A stretch of DNA of 64,000 nt from Thalassia testudinum (GCA_037157565.1 JAZHRO010000019.1:59890501-59954500), one strand, 5' to 3'. Positions 44,942 to 55,582 are shown, counted from the first letter of the stretch. Numbers and translations are program-made. The notes: generated from the sequence alone by a model not told the origin.

Positions 44942-45720
44942 TCACCAGGGGTCAGGTCCCAGCTCACCCGCCCACGCACACCTCGCTCACCCTCATGCCT
45001 GGTGAGCCTGGTCCCCTACTCGAATCCGTTAACCCACGTGCTTGCCTAATTAGCCCTGGGTTTAAGAGAGAAAAAAGAGGAGAGAGTTCTGTGAGAGGAG
45101 AGGGGAGGGTTTTGCTGTGCAACCCTTTGCCTTTCACTGGTGCTGAAGAAGAAAGGCTTTACATTTAGCCTCTGAGAGAGTTGTGCTTGTGCTGTGGCTC
45201 AAAGAAGAAAAGGCCCTGAGAGCCTTTGCCCTTGTGCCTTACTGTGGTGCTGAGGCTTAACACTTAAGCCGTTGAAGAAGTTGCCCATCGTCTGATATTG
45301 ATCCAAGGGTTACTGCGGCTTTATTCTAAACTTAAGTGATGTGGATTTCTGATTGAGGAATACTGTTGAATTATTTGAGTAATTAGATGCATGCTTAATT
45401 AGAGGGATCTAAATGGTGATCTAAATCACCACTTTTTAGGTTTTCTCTATTCTTTTTGTCTCTACATTTTCTAAGATGCACTGGATTACATTGAATATCA
45501 ATCTGCTTAGTTTTATTCATTGAATATCTTTTAGTATACTCAATTGATTGTGCTCATCTATTTTTAATGAAGATTAATGTGTGAATTCTACATTTTCTCC
45601 CTACGAATGACCTCGGACCCCAATTAGAATCTGAGTTTTATAAATTTAAATGTTTTGATTTGAGCGATTTTATCCTATACTACAACGCATTTCCTAAACA
45701 GCGACGATTTTGCCTCAACA
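44942..45720 (+). repeat. R2 LTR, downstream part
   Basis: Continues R2 after element F. It has the block AGGTCCCAGCTCACCCGCCCA and the CTACGAATGACCTCGGA block (45602-45617). It ends TATACTACAACGC...CTCAACA at 45720, followed by the duplication CCAAG. Confidence 0.82.
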
Positions 45721-45725
45721 CCAAG

Positions 45726-45909
45726 GTTGAGGCTGGTCAAGTTTGGATCTTGGCTGATACTTGAGTACCTCTAGGCATATTGTTAGTATTTTGATTTGAT
45801 TTCTAGAGATGCGACTTAATAGGCCATCATGACGGTTACATTCGGTTCAGAGATCTGGTTTGGCCGATAGGATTTTGTTAGGGACTAGCAAAAGCTAGGA
45901 ATGGGGGTA
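45726..45909 (+). other. Element H 3' noncoding region, second part, with polypurine tract
   Basis: Short piece between R2 and the 3' LTR of H. It ends GGGACTAGCAAAAGCTAGGA followed by ATGGGGGTA, the polypurine tract abutting the LTR at 45910. The same GGGACTAGCAA-then-purine layout is found in B and F. Confidence 0.8.
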
Positions 45910-46859
45910 TGATGGTAATACTATCATGGGCCCAAACTAGCCACAATTATTCAAGTTCAACTGGTAAATGCTCCTACTTAATCATCTAAAGGTCACAATT
46001 CCGCAACGTTCTGATTTGAGAAGAAAACAAGGAAATAGGGTTAATTCTACTGTTTTAATAGCACATCACAAATTCATATTAACCACGAGGTCACTCAGGG
46101 GTTAATTAAAGGTTAATTGGGCATAAAAGTCCAAAAAGTGGGTTCACACTGACAGAATCAGGACTTCACACATTACGAGGGCGAAAATAGTACTAAAAAC
46201 CCTAATATCAACCCCACTTAAATTGAAAAGGTTTTGGTCAGGATAAAATTAATTTAAACCTTCTAAGATTCATATAAAAATATTCTAAGAGGTTTGGTAC
46301 CTTCACTTTGGCCATTTGAACCTAATTTGACCAAAAATAGAGTTTTAAACGGGAATTTACCTTGATTTGGGCTTCTATGCAGTTTACCTAGTCAAACATG
46401 GTCAAAACTCAAATACAACTTCACCATTAAATTCCTTGGATCCAAATTAGGTTAACATCAAAATTTGGACCCAATTAGAATTCATCTTGACCTACTTTGC
46501 ATTTTAGCCCCTAAGAACTCAAATTTTCACACTTAGACCCCTAACTTTCAATTTTTCTTACATCCATGACCCTAACTTCTATTCATTCTCACAAATATGC
46601 CCCTGCCACCATTACTGTGTGAACAAGACCTTCAACCCAAACCGCCAACCTTTGATTGCCGATTTCTCCTCTAATTTAAGGTGAAATATCTCCAAACTTG
46701 GAGAGATTACTCTCAAGAACCTCTATCAATTGGACTATCCCACAAGACCTGATTTGAACCCAAGACCTCTAGCAACCCCCACAATTTCAGTGGGTTTTGA
46801 TTGAATAAATCGTAAGGAAATCTCATGATTTCCTCTCATTTAAGGTCCAATTTAGCACA

Positions 46860-46866
46860 TATATAA
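46860..46866 (+). promoter_or_regulatory. TATA box of element H 3' LTR
   Basis: TATATAA about 950 bases into the LTR, aligned with 29747-29753 in R2. Confidence 0.6.
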
Positions 46867-47683
46867 GTTCGAGGATCCTCCAGCATGCTCCTCAGCCAAG
46901 AATAAACAGAGAAACCCCTCTCTTATCCTTCTCCAGCCAATTCCTACTTCGGCTCTGGCAACTGGCTCCTCCTCCTCCTCCGGTCGTCCAATTGCCAACT
47001 TGGACGACTTGCCTTCGTCCTCACTCTCTTCCGCTCCTTGCCAGCCACAGCAGGAGCTCCTTCAACCTTCATCGTTGTTGTTCTTCCTCGCTGTCGCTCT
47101 CATCTTCCTCACGTTTGGCCGACCAACGCCAGTTGCTTCTCTCTCTCTTACTTCTCCTAGGTCCTCTCAACCTTTCCCTCTCCCTCTTTAGACTCCTACA
47201 ACCCTTTAGATCTAGGTTTCACGCACTTAACTGCCTCCTTTGTCCTCATCTTCTCCGCGTCCGACGTGAGCTCTAGAGGGCTCGCGCCGGCGCCACACTA
47301 CACCAAACGCTTTGCCACCACTTCCAAAAGCTCCACCCCACTCCTCCAAACAAAAACCCTAACTCTATTTGGTTGAACAACCACTCAACCTCTCCGCCGA
47401 ACAACCCACATTCCGGCCACCTTCCCCTTCACCGTATGAGCACCATACACACGCACACACCAAATTCTCACCACCATCACACTCCACATGCACTGGCGAT
47501 ACTTCTAAACTCTCTAATTAAGGCTCTTAGCCCATTTTATTGTCGCAAGTGTGTCACCATATCTTCACCGCTGCCACCGTCTTCTCCGACAGCGTTCACC
47601 CCCCTCCGACTACCATCCAACCAGTGGCCACCCTCACTTGATACGGTCACGCATCAGGAAGGCAGCGAGGATTTCAATTGAAG

Positions 47684-47730
47684 CTACATGCCACTCCAGC
47701 AATGCCGATTCGACAAAGGTACACCATGGT
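47684..47730 (+). repeat. 47-bp direct repeat, left copy
   Basis: Same 47 bases as 49441-49487 except A/G at one position (GATTCG here, GGTTCG there). It borders the solo LTR at 47731. Confidence 0.9.
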
Positions 47731-48138
47731 TGTTGGTGCTAGAGCACCACGATCATTTATTTTGATGATAACAAAACACTTTTATTTAACATTTGCACTT
47801 GGAGTCTTAGATTTCAGGCCAATTGCAAATGGATACGTGATTAGACGAAATTCGAACTCGCATCCAGGACGAATTGGAGGAGCTTGACAGAGAACAGAGA
47901 AGATTCGCGAGGAGCGATAGATTGAAGATGGAAGGACAAGAAGAATAGGATAGAATTCTGTTTATCTCTTTCTTGTACTCTTGTCTTTATTTTTTCTTGC
48001 TCTTTATTTCCTTAGAACATTATGTTAAAGAGCCTCAAAGTATCCTAACAGTAGTCCTAGGAGCACCGGCACAACCTTAGGATACTTAGGTTTTCTGTAG
48101 AGAACTTAGAAAACCAATATAGGGTTTAAACAGCATTT

Positions 48139-48670
48139 CCAGACATCTAATTCCCTAATCAGACGCTTGATAAAGTGTTTTAAGACGTCTGACTGTTGAT
48201 TCAGACGTCTGATAACATTTAGGCTGGACATAGTTAGTTCTGTCTGATGAAATCAGACGTCCAGACCTTAGACCAAACGTCTTAGGAGACATCTGATGAC
48301 TTTGCCAGACGTCCAATTAGTGGACCATTGGCTCTCTTAGAATACACTCAAGGATATGACCGTTAGAGCCTTATCAGACATCCTTAAGCCCTTCCAGACG
48401 TCTGATAATTGACCGTTTTGCCTCGACTGACCCGAAAATCTCTTCTCAGAGATTCTCTAGCCGTTGCAAATCCATTCCCACGAAAAAAGGTTTCCAGACG
48501 TCCAGACATAGTGCCAGACATCCTGTATGTCGTCTGATGGACCTACACAAGAACCCTGTTTAGATCTGATCCAAGTCAGGAAGAGACCCGACCAAAATCA
48601 GACGTCTGACCTTATTTTCAGACGTCTTAAAGTGATCTTCCAGACGTCTGATGCTAGAATTAGACGTCTG
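48139..48670. repeat. CAGACGTCTG palindrome array (solo LTR copy 2)
   Basis: Exact CAGACGTCTG at 48202-48211, 48395-48404, 48599-48608 and 48641-48650. A dozen variants occupy sites equivalent to those in copy 1. Confidence 0.85.
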
Positions 48671-48781
48671 ATAAGCCTGTCAGTGCAATGATTGTTCCTG
48701 ATTTCGGGCTGATTCACTTGGGCTTTGTACCCAACGGCTACGGAAGCTTCTCTAAGCCTTCCAAAGCCTTCCTAAGGCCTT

Positions 48782-48789
48782 TATAAATA
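48782..48789 (+). promoter_or_regulatory. TATA box of solo LTR copy 2
   Basis: TATAAATA in CTTTATAAATAGAGG, aligned with copy 1. Confidence 0.7.
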
Positions 48790-49440
48790 GAGGGGAGCAT
48801 TTACACAACTTAGACACACCAAGAAACACCTAGACACACCAAGACACACCTAGCTACACACTTTCACACTTTTTTGTGTCCAAAAAGACTCTTTTGCTCT
48901 CCAAGCTCTAATTCTTCATCTTGAGAGCATCAAGCTTTGCGCACCCGTTCTCCCGCCATAGTTCACGAGAGCGATGCAGCGCCATCGTGTTGTTCATGCA
49001 TCCGCGTCGCCGACGCACTCCTTTCAAAGGGGAGTTTCCTAATTCCTATAGAAGCTAGGTTTAAAATTACTTTGTTGGCTCTATAGGATTATTTGTTATT
49101 TTAATCTTTGTTATTTGGTTGGGTATTCGCTTTGCGAATTCCCGTCTCCTTCGCGAGACAAAATCCTTCTCGTGAAGAGAAGGGGTTGAGGAACGCTACC
49201 CTCGCACTTGTAGCGTGGTTGTATTTGAGGTTGAATCACCCTCGTTTAAAGTGATTCGTTTAGTGGATTTTGATCAACTTGGTTGATCGGAAAATCCTAA
49301 CTCAAGAGGGTTAGGTGGTGGTTTTCACCCGGTTTGGGTTTCCACCTAAAAATACTTGTGTACTTGTGTGATTGTCTATTTTGTGAGATTGTTTATATTT
49401 ATTTCCGCAATTATTACGTCACCCCCTCCTGGTAGGGAAT

Positions 49441-49487
49441 CTACATGCCACTCCAGCAATGCCGGTTCGACAAAGGTACACCATGGT
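49441..49487 (+). repeat. 47-bp direct repeat, right copy
   Basis: Partner of 47684-47730. Confidence 0.9.
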
Positions 49488-50286
49488 CGCATGCGAAGAA
49501 GAGTTAAGAGCTTTAGTTCCACATCGTGGGCTCCAAAACAAGATTGTGGCATAAATTGATTCGCTGCTGATAGTTGTTCGCCTCAGACATGGGGGTGAGG
49601 TCCCCTCATCTTACGTGACCTTCACTCCTCACCCACAATCACTACCCGCGGGTCTGGTCCCTAGTCCGCTTACCCAAATACCCAATTAACTCGATTACTG
49701 TTCACCTGGGCCTAAAATAGAGAGAGAGAGAAAGGAAGTAATCCAAGGAGGGAAGGGAGAGGTTTTGCTCCTCGAGATTTGTGCCCTCACTCAACACTTA
49801 GGCATTTCAAGAGGGTTCTCCTTTGAACTATGGAGGCTTTGCCTTTAAGGCATCTGAGCCTCATATCCAACGTCTGACTATGGCTCAGATCTTATTACTG
49901 TGGAGATATTGCATACTTGGTATGACATGGATATCCTTGGCTTAGTGGTTGAGAAACACTGTTGAGAATTTTGATTGGGATAAGCGCTTAAATCCTAGGG
50001 CTTAATTGGTGGTTTCAACCACCATTTTTGTCCTCTCTTCTTATATTTTTGTCTTTAACATTTGAGATACATTTTTGCTCTCTATTAAATATCATTTTAA
50101 TTATTTGATTCACTTGCATTCTTATTCTTGACTATTATGATTAGTGGATTGATTTGTTACATTTGCTCCTTACGAACGACCTCGGAACTCATGTTTATTT
50201 TTTTGAGCATATAAATTCAAATGTCGCATTGATTTTCGTTGCTATACTACAAAGTGATAGTTTTACAACGATTTTCGAATGTAACA
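49488..50286 (+). repeat. 3' LTR of element H, downstream part
   Basis: Contains TTTAGTTCCACATCG, the block GGGGTGAGGTCCCCTC and the CTCCTTACGAACGACCTCGGA block (50166-50186). TATACTACAA lies about 42 bases before the end. I place the end at GTAACA (50286) by length comparison with R2 and A. The last seven bases also fit the start of the next LTR (50280). Confidence 0.7.
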
Positions 50287-51534
50287 CCACAAACAGCCAA
50301 TGACCCACCCACTAGTTGAGAAAGAGCCAAACCTCAAGCCATGCATCACGTTATCCCAGTTGGCCACTAAGCCTAACCAAAGAGTCGAAGGGAAGCCAGC
50401 AACTCTCTAAACTAGCCCTGGAACTTGGTCTTGAATGTCCAAAGCTACAACCAAAATTCAGCGAGTAGCAGGGCAAAAATTAGTTATCCAATTCTTTTAA
50501 TTTTTGACAAATCCATCGTACTGATTATGTAACCATTTCTAGATAACTGCATTATTTATTGGTATCCAGTTAAACCATACCAACGATTATACTTTTGAAT
50601 TCCATAATTACTAGATATTCATGTTATTCTCCAACTTATCTGTTTACAAATAGTTTCCAAATTATGACAATGGTCCGATATCATTTATCAATTAACGAAC
50701 ACAACATAACTCATTGTACGGAAATTGGAGTTCATTTCACGCATGTGGTAATGAGGTCACCTTTAAACATTTATCAATCAACATTCCAGTTATATCAATT
50801 CAATTCATGTTTAAGTACCCAAAACATTAATCATAACTCCTATCGGGTACCAAACTCAGTAAGGAGAGGAAACACATCAAAGGGCACGAGACACGTGAAG
50901 AAGTACGCGAAAGGGTCCACAATACCAAAAAATGAACTAGAATCAAAGAGTAGACTACTGTACCAAATGTCATAGGAGGGTCATGGTGACTCCAAACCAT
51001 ACACACGGGGCATGGGGGTAGTCTCCACACCTACCTTTAAATCTGTGCACGCACTGGGGCAAGACCTGGTTCAAACAGACCAAGAACATGGTCGGAGACA
51101 CCTAATCATGTTTCTGATTTTTCACTAAAGGAAAAATATTCAAAAGTGAAAATAAACCACACTAACGCATAGTACGCATCGATACAATTTCAACGGTACC
51201 TTATTTGTTGAAATTCGAGGTCAGGAAGGCCTTGAATCAATCGAAACAGTGCGAGGGGGTCTTGAACCAATCAGTTCAGCTAGACTGGCACCCGGACACA
51301 TGTCAGCCACTCATTTGCCCACGCACGCCTCATGCAGATCGCCTGCTTGCACACCCTCTTGCACCCTCAACGTTCGATTGCCACGCGTTGCAAATTCAGA
51401 GCACTCGTGCCCTCCTACTCATGCAAGCGCGTAAGAACGTGCGTGCCTAGGGCCCTCCACTCCGTGACATGTGGCGTGCATCCACGCCTCGCCACTAGAT
51501 CGGACAGAGCATGCTTGCCACCGCCATTTGATTT

Positions 51535-51539
51535 ACGAA
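51535..51539. repeat. Target-site duplication of element E, left (ACGAA)
   Basis: Identical to 61940-61944. Confidence 0.95.
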
Positions 51540-51765
51540 TGTTACGAACTCGTGGCTTCAGACATCTTTTAAGACGTCTGGGATGTGGCCCAGACGTCGG
51601 ACCAGACGTCTGGAACCCCTTCCAGACGTCTGGGATTCGATTTCAGCGGCACGCACGGTTGCGTCTGCGCGCCTGCGCGCGCAGACCTGCGGGTGCCTTT
51701 TCCCATCTCTCCTGCGGCCGCAGGCTGCGCCCTCTGTTCCGCTCTCTCTCTCCTCCCCGCGTGGC

Positions 51766-51772
51766 TTTAAAA
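51766..51772 (+). promoter_or_regulatory. TATA-like box of chromovirus E 5' LTR
   Basis: TTTAAAA flanked by complementary CGTGGC and GCCACG (51760-51779). In the 3' LTR (59497-59503) the dyad is mutated at one arm. Confidence 0.5.
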
Positions 51773-52069
51773 CGCCACGCCCTCTCCCTCACTCTCATCA
51801 CCTCCGCCCCCTTCCTCTTCTCCTTCTAGTCGGTGCGCGAGTGCGAGCGCGAGTGAGCGGCGGTAGCGACAGCCGCGGTGAGCGTGGGAGGAGGTGCTGC
51901 GCGAGGGAGGAGGCGCTCGGCCGTGAGGGCGAGCTTGTCGGGGCTGCTAGGGCCGGCTGGCGGGGGGAGCAGCAGACGCGGGGTGACGCGGGAGGCCTGC
52001 TGCAGCTCGAGCAGTAGGCGGACGAGACGCGACGCGGCCGTGCGTCGCGAGCGGAGGGCGAGTCGCGCC

Positions 52070-52097
52070 CTGATTCTGGAAATTTTTCCAGAATCAG
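52070..52097. repeat. Inverted repeat in chromovirus E LTR
   Basis: 13-bp perfect arms starting CTGATTCTGGAAA, 2-base spacer. Also intact at 59787-59814. It lies downstream of the TATA-like box and would be in the transcript. Confidence 0.85.
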
Positions 52098-52732
52098 ACA
52101 TCTGGGCTTCCAACCAGACGACGGGGAGGACGTCTGGAGGACTGTCCAGACGTCTGAAAGGTAAGTTATTTTTCGTCCTTCTTCCTTTTCTTCGGTCGTC
52201 CGTACTGAGAGAGAGAAATGGGTACGCACAGGTTCTGGATTCGCCATCCAACGGGAATCAGACGTTTGGCTGCAGTGCCAGACGACGGGAACGACTTCCA
52301 GACGTCCGGGGTAACCATCGGACGTCTGGGAACTAGGCCAGACGCCCCCGCAAACTTTTGGACATCTGAGAGACCATGCAGGACAAGGTACCATCTGATC
52401 CCCATTTTTAAGACGTCTGGAAGAAGTTCCAGACGTCTGATTTTGCACTGTTTTGTCATTTTCGACCCGTTTAGGGCCCGTTCGGAGTCTGTTTTCCGCG
52501 TTTCGAGTTACGTGCTTTTCGAAATTAAATCCTCTACCCGTCTACAGTAGTTGTATATTGTCTTGAGAAACTCCTTGTGTTTGATCCTTGTGATAGGACC
52601 CCGTTCCGTTGCGGTCTCGGGGGTTGCGGAGGTACGCGAGATTCCCGACCATGCCCCCAGTACGCCTGTTGTAACCGGTAGAGTGGCTTTTAAGTTTATC
52701 AGTATAATCTGTTAAATTATGGAACCATAAAT

Positions 52733-52888
52733 AGAACCTAGGACATTGCATGAATCCTAGGAATGAGAAACTAGAATGAATGGTAGATCCTAGGGTGTTG
52801 CATGAATCCTAGGGCTGGAAAACTAGATTGTATGATAGATCCTAGGATATGGCATGAATCCTAGGATGGGAAGAACTAGTGGAATATA
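52733..52888 (+). repeat. 52-bp tandem repeat in chromovirus E LTR
   Basis: Three units starting AGAACCTAGG (52733), AGATCCTAGG (52785) and AGATCCTAGG (52837). Each contains GCATGAATCCTAGG and AACTAG. Same in the 3' LTR from 60429. D's LTR shows only one recognisable unit. Confidence 0.85.
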
Positions 52889-54245
52889 TGAATACTGCAG
52901 TCTTGGAAAATGTGGAAAGGGAATAATAGCTACCTGTAAATTGGTTTAACAGCTGCCTGTTATGAATAAATGAGTATGTCTGAGAATATGGGATGTATGA
53001 ACGTGAAACTGAAAAGGTGAAACCTGAATGTGCTGAGTTAAAAGAACTGGAACCCTACGGGGAATTAGGAGTGGAACTCCTGGAAAGAGAAAGGAATGGA
53101 ACTGAGAAAGAAAGACGTGGTAGTGTGCTGTCTCTTGGGTACGTAGTACCAAGGGAAGTACCTGTACCTGTTTAGTGTAGAGCAGAGCCAGCCGCCCCAG
53201 GGACCCGAGGTTAGGACTGGCCACTTTGTACCGACTTGCTAGCCCTCGTGTACGTAGTACCGAGGAGAGCTACTAGTGTAGGGAGGTACTAGCTACCCCA
53301 ACGGCCCCGGGGTTCTGCTAGCCTCCTACACCAACTTGTTAGGCCCACTGGGCGAACCAGGGCAGTCAGGCGAGGGTGCGCGGACTGTGGAGGGGCAAGG
53401 CCCCTGTTTGGTTACTGTGGAGGGGTTCGACCCCTGTTACTGAGAGGGCTCTGCCTTGTGCTGGTTCCGTGCTGTGCTTTGGGCGCACCGGTTAACGGAA
53501 ACGACTGACCGCGTGCCAGTGCGGGTTAGCTACCTGTGCGTTTATCGCGCGTGCCGTAGTCACCGTTACGCTTGTCCGTGACCTTGGGGTGGTTGACTGA
53601 GAGTAGGATCACCACGGGGGACTCTCCCGGCAAGGAGAGCACCATGTGCTACTTCTACTTTTTGGAAAAGACTGCAATCAAGATCGTTCCCACGAGGAAC
53701 ATTCGAGATCAAGTGAAGGATCTGAGAAATAGATAAATTTTGAAACAATAGAAAGACGTAAATAAAGGAAGAAAGAAAATTAAAACAGCTACTGTACACT
53801 TTACTGTTTCTTTAGTTTAGCTGCCACTCTACTCAGCGTTTTGCTGACGTGCTACACTCGTTACCTTTCAGGACCAGGTGTTGAGCAGCCAGGGTCAGCG
53901 GCTGCAGAGGACGCTGGGCCGAGTAGGGTCCAGTAGAGTTACCACTATTCTCTTGTACCTCTTTTTGGTTCCACTGTAGTGAGTAGTTCTTGTTACCACT
54001 GTACTTTTCTTTACCTGCAGTTCATATTATGTTATGAATGTTGTTCTACTGTTGTGGTGGTATATACTGCAGTGGTTTCTTTCCTTACTGCTGTATTTTC
54101 TTACTGTTAGTTATATTCATGCTGAATGTGGTTTATTTTACTACTCTTTTGGTTACTTCCTCGTTGGACGACCAGGTCTTGGGATTAGTCGAGTCGGTCC
54201 GGTTCTCGTGTCTCGTAGAGACTCGGGAATCGGGTCGTTACAAGA

Positions 54246-54261
54246 TGGTATCGGAGCAAGG
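54246..54261 (+). other. Primer-binding site of chromovirus E, tRNA-iMet type
   Basis: TGGTATCGGAGCAAGG, one transition from TGGTATCAGAGC over the first 12 bases. Spacer AGA (54243-54245) after the LTR. Confidence 0.93.
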
Positions 54262-54424
54262 TCGTCCCGAGAAGTGAATCAACTGACTGGAAAATAACCA
54301 ATTCACATGTCTATAACTAGAGTAGCCACCACAACATATCTTTTGACATGAGCTCTTAGACGTTTCCGTTAGGTATCGTTCCGTAGTGACGTGTTCCGTT
54401 TTGTTTTGCGTCTCCTTGCAGGAG

Positions 54425-55560
54425 ATGCCTCATCGTGGGACTGGTGAGGCGGGCCGCGGGCGCGGCCGAGGACGAGGTCGGTGAGGTGGGCATGCCATTG
54501 CCGACGCCTCAGTGGACCAGCCACTACTCCCGGGCGTCCAGGCCCAAGACCTCGCCCAGCTGATACGAGATATTGTGCAAGAGGAGCTCCACCCACCGCC
54601 TCGAGCGCCTCCCCCTGGGGCTGCGGAGGGGGAGTCCTCTGTGGGACCACCCGACGGACGCGACACTGGACACGGGGGAGGGGATGGGCCGCCGCAGCCC
54701 CCACCTTCCTCCGATACTTCTGTGCACGAGGCACCGTTGCCTGGAGGTGCACCAGCATCCCCACTGCAGCGCCACTCCGAGCTCTTCAGGCAGTTCCGGA
54801 AGCTGAAGCCCCCCTCCTTCAAGGGGGATGAGGACCCGACCGAGGCAGAGGACTGGCTCGAGCAGCTGGAGAAGATTTTCGACACCCTTCGCCCCCCGGT
54901 GGAGTGCCACGTGGCCTTTGCCACATACCAGCTGGAGAGTGCGGCACACAGGTGGTGGAGGGCGGTCTGGGGACAGGAGAGGGACGAGCCGACCTGGGAT
55001 CGGTTCGTCGCCCTCTTCTGCGAGCAGTACTTTCCCCAGACGTGGAAGGACCAGAGGAGGCGGGAGTTCCACACTCTCCGCCAAGGGACGATAACCGTGA
55101 GCGCGTACCGCACGCGTTTCCTGGAGCTGTCCCGCTTTGCAGCGACAGCGGTAGCTACTGAGGAGGAGCGCCTTTGGAGGTTCACCGAGGGGCTCCGGCC
55201 TGCAATTCGGGGGTATGTCAAACCCTGAAGCTGCCTACGTTTTCGAGGGTGGTGGAGGCAGCCATGACTTACCAGGAGACCAACCCGTCCGCGCGAGACA
55301 CTGACGGCGGGTGGAAGAGGCCCTTTCAGCCAGACTTTTCACAGGGCCGGCGAGAGAGGAGACACGTGGCGTCCGCAGGGGAGCCGTCACGTTTTACAAG
55401 GCCATCAGTGGCCTTTGGGGGCCCTCGACAGGGGCCAGTCGCCAGCACCGGACCCCCGCCCAGCCGACAACAGGGACCCACTGAGGGCGGGAGTCGGGTT
55501 TCCCCTCTGTTAGCAATGTGGCCAGCCAGGCCACATCAGGAGGGACTGCCCGTCTAGGGC
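54425..55560 (+). pseudogene. Chromovirus E gag with broken zinc knuckle
   Basis: ATG at 54425 opens an Arg/Gly-rich start (MPHRGTGEAGRGRGRGRGR), stopped by TGA at 54482. The same frame is open again from 54485 to 55228: Pro-rich linker, then FRKLKPPSFKG, DWLEQLEKIFDTL, FATYQLESAAHRWWRAVWGQ, EQYFPQTWKDQRRREF, TVSAYRTRFLELSRFA, and LRPAIRGYV. A frameshift at about 55225 moves to another frame, and a second shift returns to the first. There the CCHC knuckle (55508-55549) reads Cys-stop-Gln-Cys...His...Cys. The start is chosen because the homologous ATG in D (21092) has the same surroundings. GC is high throughout, which generates long antisense shadows. Confidence 0.9.
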
Positions 55561-55582
55561 AGGGGGTCAGCAGATACTTCCC

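Larger units (their letters stand above)
28791..45720 (+). mobile_element. Solo LTR R2 (Athila-like family), split by element F
   Basis: TGATGATAAC at 28791 to CTCAACA at 45720, flanked by CCAAG on both sides. Removing element F and one copy of its duplication leaves about 2.69 kb, in line with the LTRs of A (2.57 kb) and H (about 2.6 kb). No polypurine tract precedes it and no primer site follows it, which supports a solo LTR rather than half of an element. Confidence 0.82.
45910..47730 (+). repeat. 3' LTR of element H, upstream part
   Basis: Starts TGATGGTAATAC right after the polypurine tract. Blocks match R2 and the LTR of A. TATA box TATATAA at 46860-46866. The last 47 bases (47684-47730) are repeated at 49441-49487 beyond the inserted solo LTR. 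Open frames at 46992-47681 lie in the pyrimidine-rich leader and are not convincing genes. Confidence 0.82.
47731..49445 (+). mobile_element. Solo LTR, third family (copy 2)
   Basis: Starts TGTTGGTGCTAGAG, ends GGGAATCTACA, about 1715 bp. It aligns along its whole length with 15943-17684, including the TATA box (48782-48789) and the array of CAGACGTCTG-type palindromes (48139-48670). The flanks show a 47-bp direct repeat instead of the expected 5-bp duplication. The last five bases CTACA are shared with that repeat, so the right edge is ambiguous by 5 bp. Confidence 0.9.
25058..50286 (+). mobile_element. Athila-like gag/protease-only element H (5' truncated, nested insertions)
   Basis: A plus-strand element made of three pieces: 25058-28790, 45726-45909 and the 3' LTR 45910-50286. 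It encodes a gag C-terminal part, a protease remnant and the acidic linker, then goes straight to 3' noncoding DNA. No RT, RNase H or integrase is found. R2 (with F inside it) interrupts the 3' noncoding part, and a solo LTR interrupts the 3' LTR. A polypurine tract (45896-45909) joins the internal part to the LTR. No 5' LTR or primer site is visible upstream of 25058. Confidence 0.72.
51540..54242 (+). repeat. 5' LTR of chromovirus E
   Basis: GC-rich 5' third with GACGTC palindromes (exact CAGACGTCTG at 51603, 51623, 52147, 52430 and many variants) and a CTTTAAAAC TATA-like box (51765-51773). Next comes a perfect 13-bp-arm inverted repeat (52070-52097). A 3-unit tandem repeat of about 52 bp (52733-52888) and an AT-rich 3' end follow. 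The long frames at 51332-52459 on both strands come from its GC-rich part and are not taken as genes. Confidence 0.95.

Noticed and set aside
46992..47681. Ser/Pro-rich frames resembling a plant gene
   Set aside because: Located in the pyrimidine-rich leader downstream of an LTR TATA box; not conserved as a frame in R2 or A.
28791..50286. R2 and the H LTR as the two LTRs of one tiny element with a 190-bp interior
   Set aside because: R2 has its own CCAAG duplication on both sides and no primer site follows it, so a solo LTR in H explains the data better.
51332..52459. Long overlapping frames on both strands in GC-rich DNA
   Set aside because: They lie in an LTR and its flank, recur in the 3' LTR with frame-breaking differences, and overlap each other; composition artefact.
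54430..55221. 263-codon minus-strand frame
   Set aside because: Antisense shadow of gag in chromovirus E, which has recognisable gag sequence on the plus strand.
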